This document shows positions 18,000-26,777 of a DNA stretch of 64,000 nt, one piece after another. Source of the DNA: Blattabacterium cuenoti. Lineage in GTDB: Bacteria; Bacteroidota; Bacteroidia; Flavobacteriales; Blattabacteriaceae. The notes below the pieces were generated by a model. The model was given only the letters and a program-made list of their open reading frames with translations. It ran no database searches and was not told where the DNA came from. Each line of letters begins with the position of its first letter. The stretch's first letter is position 1. The DNA lies in assembly GCF_014252015.1 (NCBI RefSeq), contig NZ_CP059206.1, forward strand, positions 186,001 to 250,000, given 5' to 3'. Both the position numbers and the translations under genes were made by a program.

Positions 18000-18737
18000 A
18001 TGAAAAAAATTATTCAATCTATTTTAATTATTTTAATTTCTTTTTACATAAATTCAGTACAAGGACAATTTAATATACCAGAACCTCCCAAAAAAATATA
18101 TCCTGTACAAGATTATGCAAAAGTTTTATCTGAAAAACAAATAGAAAGATTAAATAAAAAACTGATTTTATATTCTCAAATAACATCAACAGAAATTTTA
18201 GTTTCCATCATTCAGAATCTTCATGGAGAAGATCCAAATTTATTAGCTTATCAATGGGGGGAAAAATGGAAAATTGGAAAATTTCATAAAAATAATGGAA
18301 TAATTATATTATTGTCCATTCATGATAGAAAAATATCTATCCAAAATGGATATGGAATAGAACCTTATATTACCGATTTTTTAACGATAAAGATTATTAA
18401 TAAAATAAAACCTGTATTAAAAAATAATCTTTATTATCAAGCTATAGATTATGGAACTCAAGAAATATTTAAAATTTTAAAAAATAAGCATAAAAAAAAA
18501 CTGAGTAAAAAAATTTTTTCCATATGGAATTTATCAATTAATATTAGTATTTTGTTGATTGTGTTTTTTTTATTTTATTTTTTATCTATGGAAAAAACAA
18601 GATATAATTCATTATTAAGTACATTATTTTTAACGAATTTTTTATTCAGAAATAAAAATTCTGATTATGATGATAATTTTGACGGATTCGGAGGTGGAGG
18701 AAATTTTGGAGGAGGAGGTAGTAGTAGTAGTTGGTAA
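18000..18737 (+). CDS. TPM-domain protein (YgcG-like), LemA partner
   Basis: The 245-residue protein has a cleavable-looking signal peptide (IIQSILIILISFYINSVQGQ) and a TPM domain at about 35-155 (VQDYAKVLSEKQIERLNKKL, NNGIIILLSIHDRKISIQNGYG). It continues with one transmembrane helix (SINISILLIVFFLFYFLS) and a Gly/Ser-rich tail (GGGGNFGGGGSSSSW). This Gly-rich tail after a membrane helix is typical of the family, whose function is not firmly known. It follows lemA after 73 bases. It ends 2 bases from the convergent valS. Confidence 0.9.
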   Translation: MKKIIQSILIILISFYINSVQGQFNIPEPPKKIYPVQDYAKVLSEKQIERLNKKLILYSQITSTEILVSIIQNLHGEDPNLLAYQWGEKWKIGKFHKNNGIIILLSIHDRKISIQNGYGIEPYITDFLTIKIINKIKPVLKNNLYYQAIDYGTQEIFKILKNKHKKKLSKKIFSIWNLSINISILLIVFFLFYFLSMEKTRYNSLLSTLFLTNFLFRNKNSDYDDNFDGFGGGGNFGGGGSSSSW

Positions 18738-18739
18738 TT

Positions 18740-21412
18740 TTATCTATTTTTTTTTAAATACTCCAAATATTTTTTTAGCTTAGTGATTTTATTTAATGTA
18801 TCATTTTCTTTTTTTCTTTCTTTCAAAAGTAAATTATTTGAAACAGAAGTAACATATTTATCATTATACAAATTTTTTCTAATAATAGATAATAAATTAC
18901 AAAAATATTTAATCTTATTCTCAATTTTAATAATATCCATATGGTTAGAATAATATTTATTATGGTCTAACTGATCTAAGGATAAAAAAAATTGATCTGT
19001 ATCCAAAAAAAAGGAAAAAAATGGAATGTTTTCGGGTTCTTTCAATACAGGAATTATTTTATCTAAATTAGCTAATTTTAATATAATGGGATCATATTCT
19101 TTTTCTTCTTTATCCTTTTTTCTCATAGAAAATAAAACAAGACTTTTTTTATGAGGAATATGATTCCTATTTCTAATATTACGTATTTTAGATATTATTT
19201 CGGTAGCTTTTTCAAAATAAACTAAAATATCATAATCATAAGGCTTCTTTTTAGGCCAAGAAGAAATAATTAAAGCTTCTTTTGGTTCTCTTTTTCTAAT
19301 AAGATTCCAAATTTCTTCTGAAATAAAAGGCATATATGGATGTAATAATTTCAATATTTTTTCAAAAAATTTTAAAGCATTTAAATAGACGATTTCTGGT
19401 ACAGATTTATCTTTATCTCCATAAATAGGTTTAATAATCTCTAGAAAATAGGAACAAAAATCATACCAAATAAATTTATATAAAATCATTAATGATTCAT
19501 CCAATTTATATTCTTTGAAAGAATTTTCAAAAACATCCAAAATATAATAAAAACGATTTTTTAACCATTTAATAGCAAGTAAAGAATAATCAGGTACATA
19601 CTGATTATTTGTTATTTTCCAACTTTGAATTAAACGAAAGGCATTCCATATTTTATTAGAGAAACTTCTCCCTTGTGAACATATTTTTTCTTCAAAATGA
19701 AAATCTTTTCCTGCACTGGTTTTGAGCATAAGTCCCATACGAACAGCATCGGCTCCATATTGATTAATTAAATCCATAGGATTTGGAGAGTTATTTAATG
19801 ATTTTGATATTTTTTTATTTTTATAATCCCTAACAATTCCAGTAAAATAAACTCTTTTAAAAGGTTTTTCATGTTTTAATAAAAAACCAGACATAATCAT
19901 ACGTGCAACCCAAAAAAACAATATGTCTGAACCTGTTACTATCTCTTCAGTAGGATAATAATAAGTAATTTCATGATTATAAGGATTATAAATTCCATCA
20001 AAAACAGATAAAGGTAATAACCAAGAAGAAAACCAAGTATCTAAAACATCCGGATCTTGCCATATTTCATTATAACTTAAATATGGATTTTTACTTTTAC
20101 ATCTTGCTTTTATCAACGCTTTTTCTAAATTTTCTGCAACTACAAAATCATTAAGTTTTTTTCCATAATAATAGACAGGAATACGATGCCCCCACCATAA
20201 TTGTCTTGATATATTCCAATCACGAATTTGACTCATCCATTGAAAATATATCTTATGAAATTTTTTTGGATAAAACTTAATATCTCCATTTTTTACTGCT
20301 TCTATAGCAGGAATAGACATTTTTCTCATTTTCAAAAACCACTGAAGAGATAATCTTTGTTCTACTACTGATAAAGTTCGTTCCGAAAAACCTATTTTAT
20401 GATTAAATTTTTCTACATTTTTTATAACTTCCAATTTTTTTAACTCTTCTATAATTTTTTTCCTTACTTTAAAACGATCCATCCCTTGATAATGAAGAGC
20501 TTTTTCATTTAAAGTTGCATTTTCATTGAAAATATCTATTATTTCTAATTTATGTTTATCTGCTATATTTTTATCATGTATGTCATGAGCCGGAGTAATC
20601 TTCAAGCATCCAGTTCCGAAATTTTGATCTACATATGAGTCTTGTATAATTGGAATATATTTATTTATTATTGGAACTTTAGCATATTTACCTTTCAAAT
20701 GAGAATAACGTTTATCATCTGGGTGAAAACAAATAGCTGTATCACCAAATATGGTTTCAGGACGAGTAGTAGCTATAGTAACATAATTTTCTTCTCCTTT
20801 TATTTTATATTTTAAATAATAAAGTTTTCCAATATGTTCTTTATAAATAACTTCTTCATTAGAAAGTGTAGTTTTAGCTTCTGGATCCCAATTGACGACA
20901 TTATAACCTCTATATATGTATCCCTTTTCATATAAGTCTACAAAAACTTTCGTTACAGATTGAGATAATTTTGGACTCATTGTAAATTGAGTACGATTCC
21001 AATCACATGAACATCCCAATTTTTTAAGTTGATCAAAAATAATGTTTTTATGTTTGTTAGACCATTCTATAACATGACATAAAAATTTTTCTCTTCCCAT
21101 AAATATCTTAGATAATCCTCTTTTTTTTAGTTGATGAACAACTTTAGCCTCTGTAGCAATGGATGCATGATCCGTCCCCGGAATCCAACAAGCATTATAT
21201 CCCTTCATTCTGGCATATCTAATTAAAATATCCTGGATTGTATTATTCAGCATATGTCCTATATGAAGAACTCCAGTCACATTTGGAGGAGGCATCACGA
21301 TAACATAAGGAATTCTATCATCAGGATAAGATGAAAAATAATTTTCTTTCATCCAATAATGATATCTTTTTTTTTCCACGGATTTGGGATCGTATTTAAT
21401 TGGAATATCCAT
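18740..21412 (-). CDS. valS: Valyl-tRNA synthetase
   Basis: ValRS is a class I synthetase with a CP1 editing domain. The 890-residue protein has PPPNVTGVLHIGHMLN (HIGH, about 40-55), GTDHASIATEAKV, the CP1 editing segment with TIATTRPETIFGDTAICFHP and GTGCLKITPAHD. KKISKSLNNSPNPMD is the KMSKS loop, followed by an anticodon-binding domain. A C-terminal coiled coil is present (NKITKLKKYLEYLKKN). The length is normal, and in contrast to thrS the editing domain is retained. It is divergent from folA with 33 bases between. Confidence 0.98.
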   Translation of the reverse strand: MDIPIKYDPKSVEKKRYHYWMKENYFSSYPDDRIPYVIVMPPPNVTGVLHIGHMLNNTIQDILIRYARMKGYNACWIPGTDHASIATEAKVVHQLKKRGLSKIFMGREKFLCHVIEWSNKHKNIIFDQLKKLGCSCDWNRTQFTMSPKLSQSVTKVFVDLYEKGYIYRGYNVVNWDPEAKTTLSNEEVIYKEHIGKLYYLKYKIKGEENYVTIATTRPETIFGDTAICFHPDDKRYSHLKGKYAKVPIINKYIPIIQDSYVDQNFGTGCLKITPAHDIHDKNIADKHKLEIIDIFNENATLNEKALHYQGMDRFKVRKKIIEELKKLEVIKNVEKFNHKIGFSERTLSVVEQRLSLQWFLKMRKMSIPAIEAVKNGDIKFYPKKFHKIYFQWMSQIRDWNISRQLWWGHRIPVYYYGKKLNDFVVAENLEKALIKARCKSKNPYLSYNEIWQDPDVLDTWFSSWLLPLSVFDGIYNPYNHEITYYYPTEEIVTGSDILFFWVARMIMSGFLLKHEKPFKRVYFTGIVRDYKNKKISKSLNNSPNPMDLINQYGADAVRMGLMLKTSAGKDFHFEEKICSQGRSFSNKIWNAFRLIQSWKITNNQYVPDYSLLAIKWLKNRFYYILDVFENSFKEYKLDESLMILYKFIWYDFCSYFLEIIKPIYGDKDKSVPEIVYLNALKFFEKILKLLHPYMPFISEEIWNLIRKREPKEALIISSWPKKKPYDYDILVYFEKATEIISKIRNIRNRNHIPHKKSLVLFSMRKKDKEEKEYDPIILKLANLDKIIPVLKEPENIPFFSFFLDTDQFFLSLDQLDHNKYYSNHMDIIKIENKIKYFCNLLSIIRKNLYNDKYVTSVSNNLLLKERKKENDTLNKITKLKKYLEYLKKNR

Positions 21413-21445
21413 AAATTTAAAAATATAAAAAAAATTGAAATAATC

Positions 21446-21943
21446 ATGAAAATTGTTCTAATTGCTGCAGTTTCAAAAAATGGATTTATAGGGAAAAATA
21501 ATAAATTAATGTGGCATTTACCCAATGATTTAAAACGTTTCAAAAATTTAACTACGAACGAAATAGTAGTAATGGGAAGAAAAACTTTTGAATCTATTGG
21601 AAAAATACTTCCGGAAAGAAAAAATATTATACTGACAAGAAATAAAATAAACTTCTTATACTTAAGAAATAAAAAAAATATTAGTATTATTTCTTCTCTA
21701 CAACAGATAGAAGATTTGACATACAAAAAAATATTTGTTATAGGAGGAGAAAAAACATATGCCTCAACAATTGAAAAAGCACATACTATTGAATTAACAT
21801 TAGTTCATAAAAAATTTCATGGAGATGCTAAATTTCCAAAAGTAGATACAAAAAAATGGAAAAAGATATATGAATTTTTTTATGAAAAAGATAAAAATCA
21901 TTTATTTAACTACAGTTTTATTAAATTTGAAAGAAAAAAGTAA
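21446..21943 (+). CDS. folA: Dihydrofolate reductase
   Basis: DHFR reduces dihydrofolate with NADPH. I chose the ATG at 21446, because the longer frame from 21359 would run through the start of the divergent valS gene and adds residues unlike the family. The 165-residue product starts MKIVLIAAVSKNGFIGKNN and has LMWHLPNDLKRFKNLT (substrate site with Asp), VVMGRKTFESIGKILPERKNIILTR (NADPH site) and IFVIGGEKTYA. It ends 3 bases from the convergent DUF151 gene. Together with folD, metF and gcvH it keeps one-carbon folate metabolism running. Confidence 0.97.
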   Translation: MKIVLIAAVSKNGFIGKNNKLMWHLPNDLKRFKNLTTNEIVVMGRKTFESIGKILPERKNIILTRNKINFLYLRNKKNISIISSLQQIEDLTYKKIFVIGGEKTYASTIEKAHTIELTLVHKKFHGDAKFPKVDTKKWKKIYEFFYEKDKNHLFNYSFIKFERKK

Positions 21944-21946
21944 TCA

Positions 21947-22624
21947 TTATCTTCTGTCCAATTCTTTTTTTATTCGTGCCGCAAGTTCATAACATTCATT
22001 GACAACTGCATGATTTAATAAAGCATTCAAATCTCTTTCCGTCATATTTTCCAAATCTTTTTGACTTTTTTCTTTAAAAAAAAGAATACCGCTATTTTCT
22101 ATTCCTGTTTCTGATACATCATGTTCTCTATCAATAGGAAATCCATTCTCAAAATAAATACCAGCTTTATCAAAAATTTCTTTTGTTGTATAAATAGGAG
22201 CTTGAAATCGCACTGCTAAAGCAACAGCATCTGATGTTTTCGAATCTATTTTATGTTCTTTTTTTTCTATTTTATTTCCTTCTTCTTTTATACTATCTCC
22301 TTCCAATAAAATATAAGAAAAAAATATTCCATTTACCAGTTTATATATAACTACTGCTTTTAATCTAATATGAAATTCTTTTGCAAAAGAAAGAAATAAA
22401 TCATGTGTAAAAGATCTGGATGGATCCCTTTTTCCTAAAGCAGAAGCTATAGACTGAGCTTGAAAACTCTCTATAATAATCGGAAGTTTTATTCTTCCAG
22501 ATTCTTCTTCAAGCAATAAAACATATATACCAGATTGTATTTGACTTAAGGATATTCCCCGTATAGCTAATCTAATAAATTGATCCATAGGAATATATAA
22601 ATTATAATTATCTAACTTCTGCAA
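21947..22624 (-). CDS. Bifunctional nuclease family protein (DUF151) with UVR motif
   Basis: The 225-residue protein has an N-terminal DUF151/bifunctional-nuclease domain (about 15-150; LLLEEESGRIKLPIIIESFQAQSIA, KTSDAVALAVRFQAPIY). The C-terminal helical hairpin (LNALLNHAVVNECYELAARIKKELDRR) resembles the UvrB/UvrC-interaction UVR motif. This two-part architecture is standard in Bacteroidota. A nuclease activity has been reported for a family member, but the physiological role is unclear. It lies on the minus strand between folA and the divergent lipoprotein gene. Confidence 0.88.
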   Translation of the reverse strand: MQKLDNYNLYIPMDQFIRLAIRGISLSQIQSGIYVLLLEEESGRIKLPIIIESFQAQSIASALGKRDPSRSFTHDLFLSFAKEFHIRLKAVVIYKLVNGIFFSYILLEGDSIKEEGNKIEKKEHKIDSKTSDAVALAVRFQAPIYTTKEIFDKAGIYFENGFPIDREHDVSETGIENSGILFFKEKSQKDLENMTERDLNALLNHAVVNECYELAARIKKELDRR

Positions 22625-22634
22625 CCAAATATCC

Positions 22635-22642
22635 TAAATTTG
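22635..22642 (+). promoter_or_regulatory. Candidate -7 box upstream of the lipoprotein gene
   Basis: TAAATTTG matches the TAnnTTTG -7 consensus. Transcription from it would give a leader of roughly 105 bases before the ATG at 22752, containing a hairpin at 22686-22713. The box also forms one arm of a short CCAAAT/ATTTGG inverted repeat (22625-22643). Confidence 0.35.
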
Positions 22643-22685
22643 GTAGGATGTATTTCTCATTTGTTATTCCATTAATCAATATAAT

Positions 22686-22717
22686 AAAATTCTTATTATT
22701 ATGTAAGAATTTTTTTT
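22686..22717 (+). terminator. Terminator-like hairpin in the leader of the lipoprotein gene
   Basis: AAAATTCTTA (22686-22695) and TAAGAATTTT (22704-22713) form a perfect 10-bp stem with an 8-base loop, followed by four more T before the sequence turns to ATATA. No plus-strand gene ends just upstream (the preceding gene is on the minus strand), so the hairpin sits in the 5' leader of the gene at 22752. It may attenuate that gene or end a short transcript. The stem is A/T-rich and may be weak. Confidence 0.45.
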
Positions 22718-22751
22718 ATATATTTAATAATAATATTAAAAAATTTTTATT

Positions 22752-23366
22752 ATGAACACTTCTTTTAGATTTTTGATACCAACAATTTTTGTAGCGTTAG
22801 GATTTATTGTTTCTTGCAATGATGATAATATAACTTCTGCAGGGGAAGAAGAACCTGGCGTGAATAAGAATACCCCTACAACTATGGAAACTCCTTCTAC
22901 TACAGATCCTCCACCCACTATAGCTTCAAATTCAACTTCATCTACTACAACAGAAAAAGATCCTGAAAATCCTGATAATTTTAAACTAGAAGATATAGAT
23001 CCCGAAGATTTATCTATAAAAATTAAAGAAGTAGGAGATAAAATAGAAGAATTAGAAAAAGAAAATGCAAAACATTATGAAGAATACTCTCAAATGGTAA
23101 AAGTTCAAAAAAGAATCTTGGATGAAATTATAAAAAAAAAGAAGATAATGAGATCTAAGACTGTAGGGTCAGAAGAAGAATTACAAGCTAAGAAAGAATT
23201 TGAAGATCACAAAAAATATGGAAAAGAAAAATTAAAACTACTTAAAGAAAAAAACGTTATTTTATATCATTTAATAAAATCAATAGCAGCAGCTAAAAAT
23301 GAACAAAAAAATTTACAAAAAAAACAAGAGTATTTCTTAAAAAAACAAAAAGAAAATCAAAATTAA
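22752..23366 (+). CDS. Unrecognised lipoprotein with Thr/Pro-rich linker and coiled coil
   Basis: I do not recognise a family. The 204-residue product starts with a lipoprotein signal peptide (FLIPTIFVALGFIVSC, candidate lipidated Cys at about residue 22). An acidic and low-complexity Thr/Ser/Pro stretch follows (about 25-75; NTPTTMETPSTTDPPPT, SNSTSSTTTEKD). The rest is a highly charged Lys/Glu helix that looks like a coiled coil (about 85-204; IKEVGDKIEELEKENAKHYEE, then LKLLKEKNVILYHLIKSIAAAK). The architecture resembles small envelope lipoproteins but no function can be assigned. It has its own candidate promoter, a leader hairpin and the strongest terminator in the window, so it is probably a monocistronic, well-expressed unit. 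Confidence 0.8.
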   Translation: MNTSFRFLIPTIFVALGFIVSCNDDNITSAGEEEPGVNKNTPTTMETPSTTDPPPTIASNSTSSTTTEKDPENPDNFKLEDIDPEDLSIKIKEVGDKIEELEKENAKHYEEYSQMVKVQKRILDEIIKKKKIMRSKTVGSEEELQAKKEFEDHKKYGKEKLKLLKEKNVILYHLIKSIAAAKNEQKNLQKKQEYFLKKQKENQN

Positions 23367-23380
23367 ATATATAACGGAAT

Positions 23381-23424
23381 AACGGAAAAGAAAGTATATA
23401 CTTTCTTTTCCGTTGTTTTTTTTT
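23381..23424 (+). terminator. Strong intrinsic terminator: perfect 34-bp palindrome plus T-run
   Basis: Bases 23381-23414 form a perfect 34-bp palindrome whose left half is AACGGAAAAGAAAGTAT. It is followed by G and then T9 (23416-23424). It starts 14 bases after the lipoprotein stop and lies before pdhB. As RNA it gives a stem of about 15 pairs with a 4-base loop and a U-tract. It is the clearest rho-independent terminator in the window. Confidence 0.9.
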
Positions 23425-23460
23425 ATGAATTATGAAAATATGAAAAACTGAATTATGATT

Positions 23461-24444
23461 ATGAAAGAAAAAAGTTTTCGTGAAGTGATAGCAGAAGCTA
23501 TGAGTGAAGAAATGAGAAGAGATAATACAGTTTATCTCATGGGAGAAGAAGTGGCTCAATATAATGGAGCTTACAAAGCTTCTAAGGGAATGCTAGAGGA
23601 ATTTGGCCCCAAAAGAATTGTTGATACACCTATATCAGAATTAGGATTTTCTGGTATTGGAGTAGGTTCTGCTATGAATGGATGTAGACCCATTATTGAA
23701 TTTATGACTTTCAATTTTTCTTTAGTTGCTATGGATCAAATTATAAATAATGCAGCAAAAATACGTTATATGAGTGGAGGACAATGGGATCTTCCTATAG
23801 TTTTTAGAGGACCTACTGGTTCAGCCGGACAACTAGGAGCCACCCATTCTCAATCTTTTGAAAGTTGGTATGCTAGTTGTCCTGGATTAAAAGTAGTTAT
23901 TCCATGCAATCCTTACGATGCAAAAGGTCTTTTAAAATCTGCTATAAGAGATAATAATCCAGTAATTTTTATGGAATCCGAACAAATGTATGGAGATAAG
24001 ATGATGATTCCAGATGAAGAATATATTATCCCTATTGGAAAAGCAGATATAAAAAAAGAAGGAACTGACATTAGTTTAGTTTCTTTCGGAAAAATCATGA
24101 AAACAGCTTTAGATGTAGCATCTAAATTAGATGAAGAAAATATTAGTGTAGAAGTAATAGATATTCGTACCATACGTCCATTAGATTATGAATCCATTCT
24201 GTTTTCCGTAAAAAAAACTAATCGTTTAGTAATTTTAGAAGAATCATGGCCTTTTTCGTCTATAGCTTCTGAAATTTCATATTTCATACAAAAAAAAGCA
24301 TTTGATTATCTTGATGCACCTATTAATAGAATCACTTTGTTAGATACTCCAGCTCCTTATGCTTCGAATCTAATAAAGATTTGGTTTCCTAATGAAGAAA
24401 AAATAATCCATGCTATAAAGAAAACACTTTATTTAAATCAATAA
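23461..24444 (+). CDS. pdhB: Pyruvate dehydrogenase E1 component, beta subunit
   Basis: PdhB pairs with PdhA to decarboxylate pyruvate with thiamine diphosphate. The 327-residue protein has SFREVIAEAMSEEMRRDNTVYLMGEEV, YNGAYKASKGMLEEFG and PISELGFSGIGVGSAMNG, then GGQWDLPIVFRGPTGSAGQLGATHSQSFE and the C-terminal transketolase domain (IDIRTIRPLDYESI). The Met at 23461 matches the flavobacterial start better than the one two codons earlier. PdhA and E2/E3 are not adjacent. Its end overlaps the convergent metF end by 7 bases. Confidence 0.95.
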   Translation: MKEKSFREVIAEAMSEEMRRDNTVYLMGEEVAQYNGAYKASKGMLEEFGPKRIVDTPISELGFSGIGVGSAMNGCRPIIEFMTFNFSLVAMDQIINNAAKIRYMSGGQWDLPIVFRGPTGSAGQLGATHSQSFESWYASCPGLKVVIPCNPYDAKGLLKSAIRDNNPVIFMESEQMYGDKMMIPDEEYIIPIGKADIKKEGTDISLVSFGKIMKTALDVASKLDEENISVEVIDIRTIRPLDYESILFSVKKTNRLVILEESWPFSSIASEISYFIQKKAFDYLDAPINRITLLDTPAPYASNLIKIWFPNEEKIIHAIKKTLYLNQ

Positions 24445-25400
24445 ATAGCTTGAACAATTTTATAAATATTTTCTGGTCTATCCATGGTATAATAATGAAT
24501 AACTTCCACTCCAGAATCTTTCAATTCTTTAGATTGATGAATAGCCCATTCAATTCCAATATGAGATACATCTTTTTTATCTTTTGCCTTTTCTACTTCT
24601 TTTGCTAATTCATTGGGAATATTTAAATAAAAACGAGATGGAAGACTATTTAATTGTTTTTTAGAAGAAATGGGTTTAATTCCAGGTATGATAGGAACAT
24701 AAATTCCTTCCGTTCTACATTTTTTTACAAAAGTAAAAAATTTTTTATTATCAAAAAACATTTGAGTTACTATGTAATCAGCTCCTGCATCTACTTTTTT
24801 TTTCAGAAAAAATAAATCACTTTCTATATTTGGAGCTTCTAAATGTTTCTCTGGATATCCTGCTATTCCAATACAAAAATCAAATAATGGAGATTCTTTT
24901 TGTTCAACAAAAGTTTTATCTAGATATTTTCCTATATTTAAATCTTTAACTTGTTTGACTAGTTCTAGTGCATATTTGTGTCCATCTTTTTGCGCAATAA
25001 AACTTGTTTGGGATTTGAGAGGATCTCCTCTAAGAACTAAAACGTTATCTATTCCTAAAAAATTCAAATCTATTAAAGCATTCTCTGTCATTTGTTTATT
25101 AAATCCTCCACAAATTAAATGAGGAACTGCATCTACTCCATATTTATTCATAATAGCTGCACAAATCCCCACAGTTCCTGGACGTCTAGAAATTTTTCTT
25201 CTCTGTAAAAGCCCATTATCTTTTTCTACATAAATGAATTCTTCACGATGATAAGTAACATCAATAAAAGGAGGACAAAATTCCATTAATGGATCTAAAG
25301 TAGAAAAAATATCTTTTATATCACGTCCTCTTAAAGGAGGTAATATTTCAAAAGAAAATAAACTTTTTTTTGCTTTAGCTATATGCTCTATCACTTTCAT
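24438..25400 (-). CDS. metF: 5,10-methylenetetrahydrofolate reductase
   Basis: MetF reduces methylene-THF to methyl-THF using FAD and NADH, for methionine synthesis. The 320-residue TIM-barrel protein has FSFEILPPLRGRDIKDIF (with the catalytic Glu), DVTYHREE, PHLICGGFNKQMTENALIDL, NVLVLRGDP and GADYIVTQMFFDNKKFFTFVKKCR. PIIPGIKPISSKKQ and GVEVIHYYTMDRPENI complete the family pattern. It lies downstream of serS on the minus strand with a 13-base gap. Confidence 0.97.
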   Translation of the reverse strand: MKVIEHIAKAKKSLFSFEILPPLRGRDIKDIFSTLDPLMEFCPPFIDVTYHREEFIYVEKDNGLLQRRKISRRPGTVGICAAIMNKYGVDAVPHLICGGFNKQMTENALIDLNFLGIDNVLVLRGDPLKSQTSFIAQKDGHKYALELVKQVKDLNIGKYLDKTFVEQKESPLFDFCIGIAGYPEKHLEAPNIESDLFFLKKKVDAGADYIVTQMFFDNKKFFTFVKKCRTEGIYVPIIPGIKPISSKKQLNSLPSRFYLNIPNELAKEVEKAKDKKDVSHIGIEWAIHQSKELKDSGVEVIHYYTMDRPENIYKIVQAIY

Positions 25401-25413
25401 AACATAAAAATTT

Positions 25414-26688
25414 TTACTTTATATGATCAAATTCTGTATAAGGAACTAAAACTTTAGGAATATTAATTTGATTTTCAGTTTGATTATTTTCTAATAAAGC
25501 AGCCATAATTCGTGGCAAAGCTAAAGCGCTTCCATTAAGTGTATGACACAATTCTATGTTACCTGTAATAGTTTTATATCTGATATGTAATCTATTAGAT
25601 TGAAAATTAGTACAATTTGATATAGAACTAACTTCTAGCCATTTTTTTTGTGCTATAGAATAAACTTCAAAATCATAAGTTATAGCAGAGGAGTACCCAA
25701 GATCTGTTCCACTTAAACGTATAAGACGAAAAGGTAAATTTAAAGATTTTAAAATATGTTTTACATGCAAAATCATTTCTTCCAAATAATAAGAAGAAGT
25801 ATCTGATGTAGTTATTTGAATAATTTCTACTTTTTCAAATTGATGTAATCTATTTAATCCTCTAACTTTTGCCCCATAAGAACCTGCTTCTCTTCTAAAA
25901 CAAGAAGTATAAGTAGTGGCTTTAATAGGAAGATCTAAATCTGTAAAAATTCTATCTCTATAACAATTCATAATAGGAATTTCTCCAGTAGGAATCAAAT
26001 AAAAATTATCTTTTTCTATGAAATACATTTGATTTTTTTTATCCGGAATTTGTCCCGTAGCATATCCAGATTTCTCATTAATAAGATAAGGCAAACTATA
26101 TTCTTTATACGAAGCTTGTATGTTTTGATCTAGAAAATATTGAATTAAACTTCTTTGTAATTTGGCTCCTTTTCCTATATAAACTAAAAAACCAGAACCA
26201 CATATTTTTGTCCCTAAATTTGAATCAAATAAACCAAATTTTTTTGATAATTCCCAATGAGGTAATGGATCTATAATGGGTGAATGAATTTCTCCTTCTT
26301 GAAAAAGTATATCATTTATTCCATAATTTTTTTTTACTTTTTCATCCGGAATATTAGGAATTTGATTTAACTTATTTTCTAAAATTTTGGAAATTTTTTC
26401 TAATCGTAGATTAATATTTTTTCTTTCTTTTTTTAGAAAAGTAGATCTTTCTTTTAAAGATTTTATTTGATCATCATTCTTGTAGTTATATAAGCTTAAA
26501 ATTTTACCTATTTTTTTTGAAATAAAATTCTCTTTTTCTAATATTTTATTTAGAACATTTTGAATTATTTTTTTTTTTTCGTCTAAAATCAATATTTCAT
26601 TTATTAAATGAAATTCATGAAAATTACGTTTTTCTAATCCCAATAAAATTTTTTCTTTATTTTTTCGTATAAAAGAGATTTGAAGCAT
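25414..26688 (-). CDS. serS: Seryl-tRNA synthetase
   Basis: SerRS is a class II synthetase. The 424-residue protein has the N-terminal antiparallel coiled-coil arm (about 30-110, Lys/Glu-rich) that binds tRNA-Ser, then class II motif 2 (YTSCFRREAGSYGAKVRGLNRLHQFEKVE) and motif 3 (NGSALALPRIMAALLENNQ). The coiled-coil part contains an in-frame run of 12 A in the coding strand (12 T on the plus strand, 26568-26579; DEKKKII), yet the frame is intact. metF follows on the same strand. Confidence 0.97.
   Translation of the reverse strand: MLQISFIRKNKEKILLGLEKRNFHEFHLINEILILDEKKKIIQNVLNKILEKENFISKKIGKILSLYNYKNDDQIKSLKERSTFLKKERKNINLRLEKISKILENKLNQIPNIPDEKVKKNYGINDILFQEGEIHSPIIDPLPHWELSKKFGLFDSNLGTKICGSGFLVYIGKGAKLQRSLIQYFLDQNIQASYKEYSLPYLINEKSGYATGQIPDKKNQMYFIEKDNFYLIPTGEIPIMNCYRDRIFTDLDLPIKATTYTSCFRREAGSYGAKVRGLNRLHQFEKVEIIQITTSDTSSYYLEEMILHVKHILKSLNLPFRLIRLSGTDLGYSSAITYDFEVYSIAQKKWLEVSSISNCTNFQSNRLHIRYKTITGNIELCHTLNGSALALPRIMAALLENNQTENQINIPKVLVPYTEFDHIK
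26568..26579. repeat. Homopolymer of 12 (poly-A in the serS coding strand)
   Basis: Twelve consecutive T on the plus strand read as A12 in serS, encoding Lys-Lys-Lys within DEKKKII. The reading frame is intact with exactly 12. Runs of this length are slippage-prone for polymerases. Confidence 0.95.
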
Positions 26689-26765
26689 ATCATTTTGCTA
26701 TACGTTACGAATTATTATTTATGATATTATCATGTACACATAGACAAGATACAAATAATATTTTC

Positions 26766-26773
26766 TATATTTG
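26766..26773 (+). promoter_or_regulatory. Candidate -7 box directly before rsmA
   Basis: TATATTTG followed by CA is a full match to the flavobacterial -7 box. It ends only 4 bases before the rsmA ATG at 26778, so a start site at the usual distance would fall on or next to the A of the ATG. This would give a leaderless or near-leaderless mRNA. No -33 TTTG is obvious in the serS-rsmA gap. Confidence 0.5.
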
Positions 26774-26777
26774 CACA

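Noticed and set aside
18700..18737. GGAGGA- and AGT-rich microsatellite at the end of the TPM-domain gene
   Set aside because: It encodes the Gly/Ser-rich tail that is normal for this family, so it needs no other explanation.
21349..21726. A 125-codon minus-strand frame over folA
   Set aside because: It is antisense to folA and has no recognisable features beyond the hydrophobicity caused by T-rich codons.
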